From positions 1 to 38,931 of the forward strand of contig JAHEDS010000015.1 of NCBI GenBank assembly GCA_024641135.1: a stretch of DNA of 38,931 bases. The letters run 5' to 3'. Position numbers and translations under genes: made by a program. Of this stretch, positions 24,475 through 33,041 are shown piece by piece (position 1 is the first letter of the stretch; every line of letters begins with the position of its first letter). The notes under the pieces were generated by a model, which made no database searches, had not been told where the DNA came from, and saw nothing but the letters and a program-made list of their open reading frames with translations. Origin of the DNA: Flavobacteriales bacterium (GTDB lineage Bacteria > Bacteroidota > Bacteroidia > Flavobacteriales > Flavobacteriaceae).

Positions 24475-27123
24475 TTAAAACAATGTTGTCTGGCCTTCAC
24501 CATCCTTATCAGAATCATTTGAATGCTTTTTATTAGAAATTGGGTTGTCATTATTATCTTTTGATTCAATAGTTTCCTCGTCAACCACTTCAATTTCATC
24601 AGCATGTATTTCTTCTGGAGCTTCATAAGGCAGTGGTTCAAGTAAATTTATTTGCTTTACCTTATCTGTCGTTAATTGATTTCCAAGTGCTTTAATACCT
24701 TTAATGGCAATAAATTCTTCAATATTTACCTCTATATTTTCCTTTTGATCTTTTCCTCGTTCCTTTCCAAAAACAACTTCGGCCCTTGGTATCCAATCTG
24801 TAGAAACAATTTCTAACTGTGATTTTTGATGTTCTGAAATAAAGATTTCCTCCTTATTTTCATTTTCAATTAAAAAACGTTTTACATAATATCGTTCCTT
24901 TTCTCCATCATAATAAATGGCTGAAATTGGTTTTTTTGGAAGCCATTTTTCAAGAACAATCATATCGCCATCAAAATGTGTAGTTAACTCTGGTAAAATG
25001 GTTTTTACAGTTCCAGACTGTGTAATAATCAGTAATTTGTCTTCACCTCTAAATTCACCAATTAACTCACCTCTTCCATCTACATTTAAACGCTGAACCG
25101 CATCATCAAACCAAATTTTTCTTGGTTTTAAAGTAGAAATTCCTTTCTCCTTAAGTTCTATTTTTTTAATTGAATTTTTAGTAACTAGATTTCCTTTTGA
25201 ATTTCTTCCTTTTATTAAAATATCAGCAAAATCAACGTCCCACTTCAGTTTTTTAATACTACCTACTTGACGAAGAATAACTGTAATGACTTCTGCCTCT
25301 CCATTTGGGTTTGCTGAAAAATAAAGAATATTTGAACCTTTTGTGCCATTCGTTAAATCATATTCTTTATCTCTGGTAATACTTGTAACAGCAAATCGCT
25401 TAATATATGATGGCCCTTTTGTGCCATCTCTATAAATCATGTTATAAATAGTCCGATTATCTTTTTTATCAAAAACCTCAACATGAATAATATCCTTACC
25501 TACAAAAGTTTTTGAGTCAACTTTTGTAATCATCATATTGCCTTCTTTTGTAAAAACTATAATATCATCAATATCACTACAATCACAAACATATTCATCT
25601 TTCTTTAAAGATGTACCTACAAAACCTTCTACTTTATTTACGTAAAGCTTTGTGTTTCTAATAACTACTTTGGTAACATCAACATCATCAAAAGCTCTGA
25701 TTTCGGTTTTACGCTCACGACCAGCTGAATATTCCTTTTTCAATCTGGTAAAATAGGCTATAGCATATTCAATAAGATTTTCAAGGTGATGTTTTACTTC
25801 TGCAATCTGATCTTCTAAGGCTTCAATCTTTTGCTGTGCTTTATCAATATCAAATTTTGAAATTCGTTTAATTCTTATTTCAGTTAACCTTTCAATATCT
25901 TCCTGCGAAATAGCACGTTTTAAATGTTTTATATGTGGCTTAAGTCCTTTATCAATGGCCTTAATAACACCTTCCCATGTTTCTTCTTCTTCAATATCGC
26001 GATAAATCCTGTTTTCAATAAAAATACGTTCTAAAGAAGCAAAATGCCATTGCTCTTCAAACTCATCTAATTTTATTTCTAGGTCACTTTTTAATAATTG
26101 AACGGTGTTATCTGTTGAACGTTGCAACATTTCTGTTACACCAATAAAAAGTGGTTTATTATCTTCAATAATACATCCTAATGGCGAAATAGAACTTTCA
26201 CAACTAGTAAAAGCGTAAAGTGCATCGATGGTTTTGTCTGGAGAAATTCCCGAAGGTAAATGCACTAAGATTTCAACATCAGCAGCCGTGTTATCTTCAA
26301 TCTTTTTTATTTTTATTTTACCTTTATCATTGGCCTTTAAAATAGAATCTATTAGAGAAGTCGTGTTAGTTGCATATGGAATTTCTGTAATTACTAACGT
26401 GCTTTTATCCAGTTGAGATATTTTGGCTCTTACCCTAACTTTACCACCTCGTAATCCATCTTTGTAATCACTTACATCAATAATTCCAGCCGTTGGAAAA
26501 TCTGGATAAATTGTAAAGCCTTTGCCTTTTAAATGTTTTATAGAAGCTTCAATTAATTCAATAAAATTATGAGGAAGTATTTTTGTAGATAAACCAACCG
26601 CAATACCTTCTCCACCTTGAGCCAAAAGCAAAGGAAACATTACAGGTAGGTTGACCGGTTCCTTCCTTCTTCCATCATAAGATGCCTGCCACTCGGTTAT
26701 TTTAGGGTTGTAAATAACATCGAGTGCAAATTTCGATAATCTTGCTTCAATATACCTTGATGCAGCAGCACTATCACCGGTTAAAATATTTCCCCAGTTT
26801 CCTTGTGTATCGATGAGTAAATCCTTCTGACCAATCTGAACCATGGCATCAGCAATACTAGCATCACCATGTGGATGATATTGCATGGTATGACCAACAA
26901 TATTTGCTACTTTGTTATATCTACCATCGTCCAAATCTTTCATAGAATGCATGATTCGCCTTTGAACTGGTTTAAAACCATCTTCTATAGCTGGTACAGC
27001 ACGTTCTAAAATTACATAGGATGCGTAATCTAAAAACCAGTCTTTATACATTCCAGATATTCTGGTAATTGTATCGTGGTTCTCGCCTTGAGGATTTGTC
27101 AAATCATCATTTTCTTCAATCAT
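24475..27123 (-). CDS. parC: Topoisomerase IV subunit A
   Basis: An 882-residue type IIA topoisomerase A subunit that cuts and rejoins DNA; topoisomerase IV decatenates daughter chromosomes. The active-site tyrosine is Y124 in AASRYIEARL; the winged-helix segment is HPHGDASIADAMVQIGQ (83-99). The C-terminal domain lacks the GyrA box (QRRGGKG), so it is ParC rather than GyrA. A long Asp/Glu/Asn-rich acidic tail follows residue 830. At the position of E. coli GyrA S83 it has A88, while the D87 equivalent is D92; this pattern may be natural in the phylum. It follows parE by 54 nt on the same strand, so the two form an operon. Confidence 0.93.
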   Translation of the reverse strand: MIEENDDLTNPQGENHDTITRISGMYKDWFLDYASYVILERAVPAIEDGFKPVQRRIMHSMKDLDDGRYNKVANIVGHTMQYHPHGDASIADAMVQIGQKDLLIDTQGNWGNILTGDSAAASRYIEARLSKFALDVIYNPKITEWQASYDGRRKEPVNLPVMFPLLLAQGGEGIAVGLSTKILPHNFIELIEASIKHLKGKGFTIYPDFPTAGIIDVSDYKDGLRGGKVRVRAKISQLDKSTLVITEIPYATNTTSLIDSILKANDKGKIKIKKIEDNTAADVEILVHLPSGISPDKTIDALYAFTSCESSISPLGCIIEDNKPLFIGVTEMLQRSTDNTVQLLKSDLEIKLDEFEEQWHFASLERIFIENRIYRDIEEEETWEGVIKAIDKGLKPHIKHLKRAISQEDIERLTEIRIKRISKFDIDKAQQKIEALEDQIAEVKHHLENLIEYAIAYFTRLKKEYSAGRERKTEIRAFDDVDVTKVVIRNTKLYVNKVEGFVGTSLKKDEYVCDCSDIDDIIVFTKEGNMMITKVDSKTFVGKDIIHVEVFDKKDNRTIYNMIYRDGTKGPSYIKRFAVTSITRDKEYDLTNGTKGSNILYFSANPNGEAEVITVILRQVGSIKKLKWDVDFADILIKGRNSKGNLVTKNSIKKIELKEKGISTLKPRKIWFDDAVQRLNVDGRGELIGEFRGEDKLLIITQSGTVKTILPELTTHFDGDMIVLEKWLPKKPISAIYYDGEKERYYVKRFLIENENKEEIFISEHQKSQLEIVSTDWIPRAEVVFGKERGKDQKENIEVNIEEFIAIKGIKALGNQLTTDKVKQINLLEPLPYEAPEEIHADEIEVVDEETIESKDNNDNPISNKKHSNDSDKDGEGQTTLF

Positions 27124-27177
27124 TAATCGATAGTTTATCTCTAATTAAGAGTATATTTTAAATGTTTAATATTTTGT

Positions 27178-29040
27178 TTACAACTGAGCCTCTTCCACAA
27201 CATCTAACTCAACTTTCAGGTTATTTATAATAAACTCTTGCCTGTCTGGTGTATTCTTACCCATATAAAATTCGAGCAATTCCTCAATTGATAGGTCCTT
27301 ATCTAACATGATAGGATCGAGTCGAATACTTTCTCCAATAAAATTTCTGAATTCATCAGGAGAAATTTCTCCTAAACCTTTAAATCTTGTTATTTCTGGC
27401 TTTGGTTTTAATTTTTCAAGTGCATCTCTTCTTTCTTGTTCCGAATAACAATAAATTGTTTCCTTTTTATTTCGAACCCTAAAAAGAGGTGTCTGTAGGA
27501 TATATAAATGTCCTTCTTTAATTAATTCTGGAAAAAACTGCAAGAAAAAGGTAATAAGTAATAATCTAATATGCATTCCATCAACATCGGCATCTGTTGC
27601 AATTACAATATTATTATATCTTAAATCCTCTATAGATTCTTCAATATTTAATGCTGCTTGCAAGAGATTAAACTCCTCATTTTCATAAACTATTTTCTTA
27701 CTTAAACCATAAGAATTCAAAGGCTTCCCTTTTAAACTGAAAACTGCCTGAGTATTTACATCTCGAGATTTAGTAATACTACCAGACGCCGAATCTCCTT
27801 CCGTAATAAATAAGGTAGATTCTAAATTTCTTTCATTCTTTGTATCACCAAAATGAACACGACAGTCTCTTAATTTTTTATTATGAAGACTTGCTTTTTT
27901 AGCTCGGTCTTTCGCTAATTTTCTTATACCTGATAGTTCCTTACGCTCATGTTCAGCCTGCATTATTTTTCGCTGAATTTTCTCAGCTGTCTCAGGGTTC
28001 TTATGCAAATAATTATCAAGATATGTTTTAACAAAGTCGTTTATATAGGTCCTAACCGTTGGCAAATTACCACCCATATCTGTTGAACCTAATTTGGTTT
28101 TAGTCTGACTTTCGAAAACCGGCTCCATTACTTTAATTGAAACAGCAGAAACTACGGACTTCCTAATGTCTGAAGAATCATAATTTTTTCCATAAAACTC
28201 TCTTATCGTTTTTACTAAAGCCTCTCTATAAGCAGCTAAGTGCGTTCCGCCCTGAGTTGTATTTTGTCCATTTACAAACGAATGGTATTCCTCACTATAT
28301 TGTGTTTTACTATGGGTTAAAGCAACTTCAATATCATTACCCTTTAAATGAATAATGGGGTATAGCATATCAGATTCGTTAATATTTTCAGCCAATAAAT
28401 CTTTTAAACCATTATCACTAAAATACTTCTCGCCATTAAAAATAATGGTTAATCCCGTATTAAGATATACGTAGTTTTTAAGCATTTTAATGACGTACTC
28501 ATTTCTATATTTATAATTTTTAAATATAATTTCATCTGGGATAAAGGATACTTTCGTTCCTTTTCTTCTGGATGTATCGTCTATTAAATCTTGATTAGTA
28601 AGATTTCCTTGTTCGAATTCAGCTGATGCCGACTTATTTTCTCGAGTAGATTCAACTTTAAAAAAAGATGACAATGCATTGACTGCCTTAGTACCAACTC
28701 CATTTAAACCTACAGATTTTTTAAAGGCTTTAGAATCATATTTACCGCCAGTATTCATTTTAGAAACAACATCAACCACTTTACCCAGTGGTATCCCTCT
28801 TCCATAATCTCGAACAGACACTTTTGTACCTTGTATGGCAACATCAATTGTTTTACCGGCACCCATAACGTACTCATCAATAGAGTTATCTAAAACTTCC
28901 TTTAGTAAAATATAAATACCGTCATCAGGAGAAGAGCCGTCACCCAATTTTCCAATATACATTCCCGGACGCATACGGATATGTTCTTTCCAGTCTAACG
29001 AGCGTATATTATCTTCAGTATAATTGGATTGTTCAGCCAT
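27178..29040 (-). CDS. parE: Topoisomerase IV subunit B
   Basis: A 620-residue ATPase subunit of topoisomerase IV. The GHKL ATP-binding fold shows E48-V-L-D-N-S ([11 protein letters not shown]), the GRGIPLG loop (80-86) and the [14 protein letters not shown] lid segment. The TOPRIM metal-binding residues are E414 in ITEGDSASG and the DADVD motif at 483-487 ([10 protein letters not shown]). Length fits ParE (no GyrB insertion). It is the first gene of parE-parC. Upstream lies a near-perfect dyad at 29122-29141. No perfect TAnnTTTG box is found in the 143-bp gap before it. Confidence 0.94.
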   Translation of the reverse strand: MAEQSNYTEDNIRSLDWKEHIRMRPGMYIGKLGDGSSPDDGIYILLKEVLDNSIDEYVMGAGKTIDVAIQGTKVSVRDYGRGIPLGKVVDVVSKMNTGGKYDSKAFKKSVGLNGVGTKAVNALSSFFKVESTRENKSASAEFEQGNLTNQDLIDDTSRRKGTKVSFIPDEIIFKNYKYRNEYVIKMLKNYVYLNTGLTIIFNGEKYFSDNGLKDLLAENINESDMLYPIIHLKGNDIEVALTHSKTQYSEEYHSFVNGQNTTQGGTHLAAYREALVKTIREFYGKNYDSSDIRKSVVSAVSIKVMEPVFESQTKTKLGSTDMGGNLPTVRTYINDFVKTYLDNYLHKNPETAEKIQRKIMQAEHERKELSGIRKLAKDRAKKASLHNKKLRDCRVHFGDTKNERNLESTLFITEGDSASGSITKSRDVNTQAVFSLKGKPLNSYGLSKKIVYENEEFNLLQAALNIEESIEDLRYNNIVIATDADVDGMHIRLLLITFFLQFFPELIKEGHLYILQTPLFRVRNKKETIYCYSEQERRDALEKLKPKPEITRFKGLGEISPDEFRNFIGESIRLDPIMLDKDLSIEELLEFYMGKNTPDRQEFIINNLKVELDVVEEAQL

Positions 29041-29121
29041 AGATTTGAGTGAAATTTAATGATAGGATGCTAATATAATATATCAAAATAAAAAATAAAA
29101 CTGCCTTTACACAAAGTAATT

Positions 29122-29141
29122 AACAATAAGAACTTATTGTT
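29122..29141. repeat. Inverted repeat AACAATAAG-AA-CTTATTGTT upstream of parE
   Basis: Perfect 9-bp arms (29122-29130 and 29133-29141) separated by 2 bp. A 2-nt loop is too short for a good RNA hairpin, and no T-run follows on the minus strand. It is about 82 bp before the parE start, so an operator-like site is possible, but a chance AT-rich palindrome is also possible. Confidence 0.55.
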
Positions 29142-29183
29142 GTTGAGAACATATAATTCCAACTTAAATTAAAATAAAAACAC

Positions 29184-30083
29184 TTATTTTATTTTTTTTA
29201 AAGATACTAATGATATTCCTATTATAACAGTAAAAGCTCCTAATAATTGCAACAAAGTTAATTGCTCATTTAGAAAGATTGAAGCTAAAATAATTGTAGA
29301 AATTGGACCAACAGCAGCAATTACAGCAAAGTTGGAAGAACTAATTAATTTGATAGACCATGAGACTAAAAAAGAAGGTATAACCGTGGCAAAAATGGCG
29401 ATTAAAAAACCTAATACGTAAACTTCGCGAGGATAATTTATTAAGTCTATTTTATTTGTAATTCCATAATGAATAAAAACACAAATACAGGAAATAATCA
29501 TAACATAGGCCGTAAATTTTACAACGCCAAATTTGGGTATTAACCATCCACTACCTGACAAATAGGCCGCATATGAAATAGCACATAATATGATGAAAAA
29601 ACCACCTATATAGGCATCTTGCCCTGAAATAGTTACTTCATGACCAAACGCGATAATTATACCAATATAGGTCAATATTATTGCGAAAATCTGATCCTTT
29701 GAAATACGTTGTTTTAAAAAAAGCTTGTTAAACAGAATTACAATCGTGGGATAGATAAATAAGATTATTCGTTCTAAACTTGCCTTTATATACACAAGTC
29801 CGACAAAATCAAAATAACTTGATAAATAATAGCCAACAACGCCAAAAAAGACAAGCCATAGATAATCTTTTCTAACTAATTCTAATCCATTACTTTTATT
29901 TCGGTATAAAATGGCAATTAGCACATAAATTGGAAAGGAAAAGAGCATTCTGAACATTAAGATACTTACAGCATCAACATGATATTGATAGGCAAGCTTT
30001 ACCATAACTGCTTTTGAAGAAAACAGAATGATACCAATTAATCCAAGAACAATACCTACAACAAATGACCGGGTAGATTTCAT
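29184..30083 (-). CDS. EamA-type drug/metabolite exporter
   Basis: A 299-residue inner-membrane permease of the drug/metabolite transporter superfamily. About ten hydrophobic segments are arranged as two EamA repeats (residues about 5-140 and 150-295), with the typical ILFSSKAVMVKLAYQYHVDA at the N-terminus and LNEQLTLLQLLGAFTVIIGI in the last segment. Such proteins export amino acids or other small metabolites; the substrate is not readable. It lies on the minus strand between ychF and parE, with 58-nt and 143-nt gaps, so it could be co-transcribed with ychF. Confidence 0.88.
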   Translation of the reverse strand: MKSTRSFVVGIVLGLIGIILFSSKAVMVKLAYQYHVDAVSILMFRMLFSFPIYVLIAILYRNKSNGLELVRKDYLWLVFFGVVGYYLSSYFDFVGLVYIKASLERIILFIYPTIVILFNKLFLKQRISKDQIFAIILTYIGIIIAFGHEVTISGQDAYIGGFFIILCAISYAAYLSGSGWLIPKFGVVKFTAYVMIISCICVFIHYGITNKIDLINYPREVYVLGFLIAIFATVIPSFLVSWSIKLISSSNFAVIAAVGPISTIILASIFLNEQLTLLQLLGAFTVIIGISLVSLKKIK

Positions 30084-30141
30084 AAAACTAATATAGATTA
30101 AAGAAACCTATACTTTTATTTTTTATAAAAAAATGTATTTA

Positions 30142-31236
30142 CTAAACATTGAATAAGAAATGCATAACATCTCCATCCTTTACAATATAGTTTTTACCTT
30201 CAACACGCATTTTTCCAGCCTCTTTTACTTTGGCTTCACTTCCATAAGATTCAAAATCATTGTAAGCAATAACTTCAGCTCTAATAAATCCTTTTTCAAA
30301 ATCGGTATGAATGACACCCGCCGCCTGTGGTGCAGTAGCTCCAACATCTACAGTCCAAGCTCTAACTTCCTTAACACCAGCAGTAAAATAGGTTTGTTGC
30401 TTTAATAATTTGTAAGCGGAACGGATTAACTTCGCCGAACCTGCTTCATCTAAACCAATATCTTGCAAAAACATTTGACGTTCTTCATAATCATCTAACT
30501 CATTAATATCTGCTTCCGTTGCTACTGCTAAAAATAAAACTTCGGCATCTTCATCTTTAACAGCGTTTTTAACTAAATCAACATAGGCATTTCCAGATAC
30601 AGCTGATGCCTCATCTACATTACATACATACATTACAGGTTTATCGGTTATAAACTGTGATGGCTGTACAAAATCAATATAATCTTCTTCATCAAAGTCA
30701 AGTGCCCGCACAGAAGTACCAGCCTCAAGACCAGATTTAATTTTTAATAAAACAGCTTCTTCTTTTTGAGCATCTTTATTACCTGTTTTTGCAGCACGCT
30801 TAACCTTTTCCAGTTTTTTATCAACCGTTTCCAAATCTTTTAACTGCAATTCCATATCGATAGTTTCCTTATCGCGTATTGGATCAACCTTACCATCAAC
30901 ATGAACGATGTTATCATTATCAAAACAACGTAATACGTGTAAAATAGCATCGGTTTCTCTAATATTTGCCAAAAACTGATTTCCTAATCCTTCTCCTTTA
31001 CTTGCGCCTTTTACCAAACCAGCGATATCAACTATTTCAACAGTTGCTGGCTGTACTCTAACAGGCTTAACTAATTCTTCAAGTTTTTCTAAACGTTTAT
31101 CAGGAACATTTACAACACCAATATTAGGTTCAATGGTACAAAATGGAAAATTGGCACTTTGCGCTTTGGCATTTGACAGACAGTTAAACAACGTTGACTT
31201 TCCTACATTTGGTAATCCTACAATTCCTGCTTTCAT
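30142..31236 (-). CDS. ychF: Redox-regulated ATPase YchF (Obg-like)
   Basis: A 364-residue OLA1/YchF ATPase of universal distribution that associates with ribosomes and stress responses. P-loop GLPNVGKST (7-15), switch [21 protein letters not shown] (70-88), and in place of the GTP-specific NKxD there is NVDE (206-209), which gives the family ATP rather than GTP preference. The C-terminal TGS-like domain is present ([20 protein letters not shown], then [10 protein letters not shown]). Length is exactly the family's usual (about 363). Its promoter box lies 57 nt upstream. It is divergent from the next gene. Confidence 0.96.
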   Translation of the reverse strand: MKAGIVGLPNVGKSTLFNCLSNAKAQSANFPFCTIEPNIGVVNVPDKRLEKLEELVKPVRVQPATVEIVDIAGLVKGASKGEGLGNQFLANIRETDAILHVLRCFDNDNIVHVDGKVDPIRDKETIDMELQLKDLETVDKKLEKVKRAAKTGNKDAQKEEAVLLKIKSGLEAGTSVRALDFDEEDYIDFVQPSQFITDKPVMYVCNVDEASAVSGNAYVDLVKNAVKDEDAEVLFLAVATEADINELDDYEERQMFLQDIGLDEAGSAKLIRSAYKLLKQQTYFTAGVKEVRAWTVDVGATAPQAAGVIHTDFEKGFIRAEVIAYNDFESYGSEAKVKEAGKMRVEGKNYIVKDGDVMHFLFNV

Positions 31237-31293
31237 TTTTCTTTAGATAATTAAATTTAAAAAGGTTTATATTACCTCTTGTTTTTGAGAGTG

Positions 31294-31301
31294 CAAATGT
31301 A
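31294..31301 (-). promoter_or_regulatory. -7 promoter element TACATTTG for ychF
   Basis: Perfect TAnnTTTG, 57 nt upstream of the ATG at 31236, in the divergent region with the next gene. No -33 TTG in range. Confidence 0.55.
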
Positions 31302-31349
31302 ATTAATTACTCTTTTATTTAAAGTAAAACCTTTTTATATCTAATGATT

Positions 31350-31357
31350 TATTTTTG
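31350..31357 (+). promoter_or_regulatory. -7 promoter element TATTTTTG for the carboxypeptidase-like-domain gene
   Basis: Perfect TAnnTTTG, 45 nt upstream of the preferred ATG at 31403. Together with the ychF box this gives back-to-back promoters in one intergenic region. Confidence 0.5.
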
Positions 31358-31402
31358 TAACAATAATAATTTAAAATCGTCAATTAATTGAAACCTTCAA
31401 TT

Positions 31403-32878
31403 ATGAAATATAAATTTCTTTTTTTTGTCTTATTACTCTATCCTATTTCAATTATTTCTCAAAACATTACGGCAAAATTATTAGATCAAGTTACAAAAAA
31501 CCCAATTCCATTTGCAGCCGTTAAAACGGGTGAATTTAATGGTGTAATTTCAAACGAAGAGGGTTATTTTACTATTAATGAAGATAATGATGCTTTTGAA
31601 ATAATTATTTCATGTTTAGGATATAAAAACAAAGTAGTAAGTATTAAAGAAATAAAATCTCAAAATTTTATAATTACGCTTGAAGAATCCATCAATGAAC
31701 TCAAAACTGTCTACTTAAGTAATAAAAAACCAAATGCCGATTCAATAATTGCTCAAGCAAGAAAAAATATAAATAAGAATTACGAAAACACCTTATATAA
31801 ACATAGTATTTTCTCGAGGGAAACGGCCTATTTTGATTTTGATAAATTAAATTTTGAAATTGAGAAATCTTCAAATTTTAAAAAGAAAAACCTTAGTTCA
31901 GCAAACAAAAGTTTAGACTCCCTTTCAAAAGCAATCATAAATAGTAAAACCAAACATTTTAAAGATTTTAAGGCTGATTTATTTGTTTTTGATTCTACAA
32001 ACACAAAATTAATTGTCTTTAAAGCAGCTGAATTATTGGACCAGCAAAACAATCTATCAATAGATGAAGTACAAAATAAAGCACAACATGTAATCCTAAA
32101 ATATTTAGATACTACCAAAACTTATAAACTTAAAACCGGGTTATTTAAAATCGAAGATTCTTTATCACTTAAAGATGAAGAGAACCATAAAAATGACCAT
32201 AATGAGCTGCAGATTACAGATTTAAAACAGCAAACAAAAGCATTATTGAAAGGCACTCAATTTTATGAAGGTAGCATGCTCTCAAAAATCTTAAATCCTA
32301 AGTTATATGAATACAGTTTTCAAGATATTTCATATTTCAACAATGAACTTATTTACGTCATTAATTTTAGGCCAAGAAGAGCTCGATCCTTATACACTGG
32401 AAAATTATTTATTACAGAAAATTCGTTTGCAATAACAAAAGTAGATTTTGAGTTTGGCGAAGGAAAAAGAGGCAGTAAACTCAATTTAAAATTAATTTTT
32501 GGAGTAAAGTATATTGAAAACATGAAGAAAGGTACTGTTATTTTCCAGAAAGACTCAACCAATAAATACCAACCACAATATTTGAAATTTGAAGAAGGTC
32601 GTTATTTTTATGTAAGCAGACCATTAAAATTTATTGAGAACAGCTCTGAAAGAATTAAAACCAGTTTTGACTTTACAATTGAAGGTAATATTATCACAAA
32701 ACAAGAATTATTATTTACTGGAAATACTAAAATAAATTCGGACATCTTTAATCAACAAAAAGAAGACAAAACAGTGACTTATATCAAGTTAAATAAATAC
32801 GATTCTAGCATTTGGGGACAAGATCAAACTATTGAACCCTTATCTGAAATGAAGGAATTTAACAAAACTAAAAATTAA
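31403..32878 (+). CDS. Carboxypeptidase-like regulatory domain protein, predicted envelope protein
   Basis: A 491-residue exported protein from ATG 31403 (MKYKFLFFVLLLYPISIISQ is the signal peptide); a TTG reading five codons upstream is less likely. Residues about 20-95 form a CarboxypepD_reg-type beta-sandwich (ITAKLLDQVTKNPIPFAAV). The remainder has beta-rich stretches also seen in DUF5686-type flavobacterial proteins (NFRPRRARSLYTGKLFI, GKRGSKLNLKLIFGVKYIENM, YFYVSRPLKFIENS). A Lys-rich central part contains a long charged helix. It is probably periplasmic or attached to the outer membrane. Function is unknown. It is followed, after 163 bp, by a TonB-dependent receptor which begins with the same domain type. 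Confidence 0.8.
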   Translation: MKYKFLFFVLLLYPISIISQNITAKLLDQVTKNPIPFAAVKTGEFNGVISNEEGYFTINEDNDAFEIIISCLGYKNKVVSIKEIKSQNFIITLEESINELKTVYLSNKKPNADSIIAQARKNINKNYENTLYKHSIFSRETAYFDFDKLNFEIEKSSNFKKKNLSSANKSLDSLSKAIINSKTKHFKDFKADLFVFDSTNTKLIVFKAAELLDQQNNLSIDEVQNKAQHVILKYLDTTKTYKLKTGLFKIEDSLSLKDEENHKNDHNELQITDLKQQTKALLKGTQFYEGSMLSKILNPKLYEYSFQDISYFNNELIYVINFRPRRARSLYTGKLFITENSFAITKVDFEFGEGKRGSKLNLKLIFGVKYIENMKKGTVIFQKDSTNKYQPQYLKFEEGRYFYVSRPLKFIENSSERIKTSFDFTIEGNIITKQELLFTGNTKINSDIFNQQKEDKTVTYIKLNKYDSSIWGQDQTIEPLSEMKEFNKTKN

Positions 32879-33041
32879 GGTTTCTTTTTAAAATATACTC
32901 ACAGTTAAAAATTTGAAAAATCATAATTGATAAAATCGCAATAAATTAATTATTTTCTTCACTATTTTCCAACCCTTTTTTAATTACAATAATAAATTAA
33001 AGTATATTTAACATAAATTAATTCTAAAAACATAATTTAAC

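Noticed and set aside
24450-24641. 63-residue minus-strand ORF at the parC 3' end
   Set aside because: Out-of-frame overlap with the parC C-terminal coding region; Met/Lys/Leu-biased without any recognisable motif.
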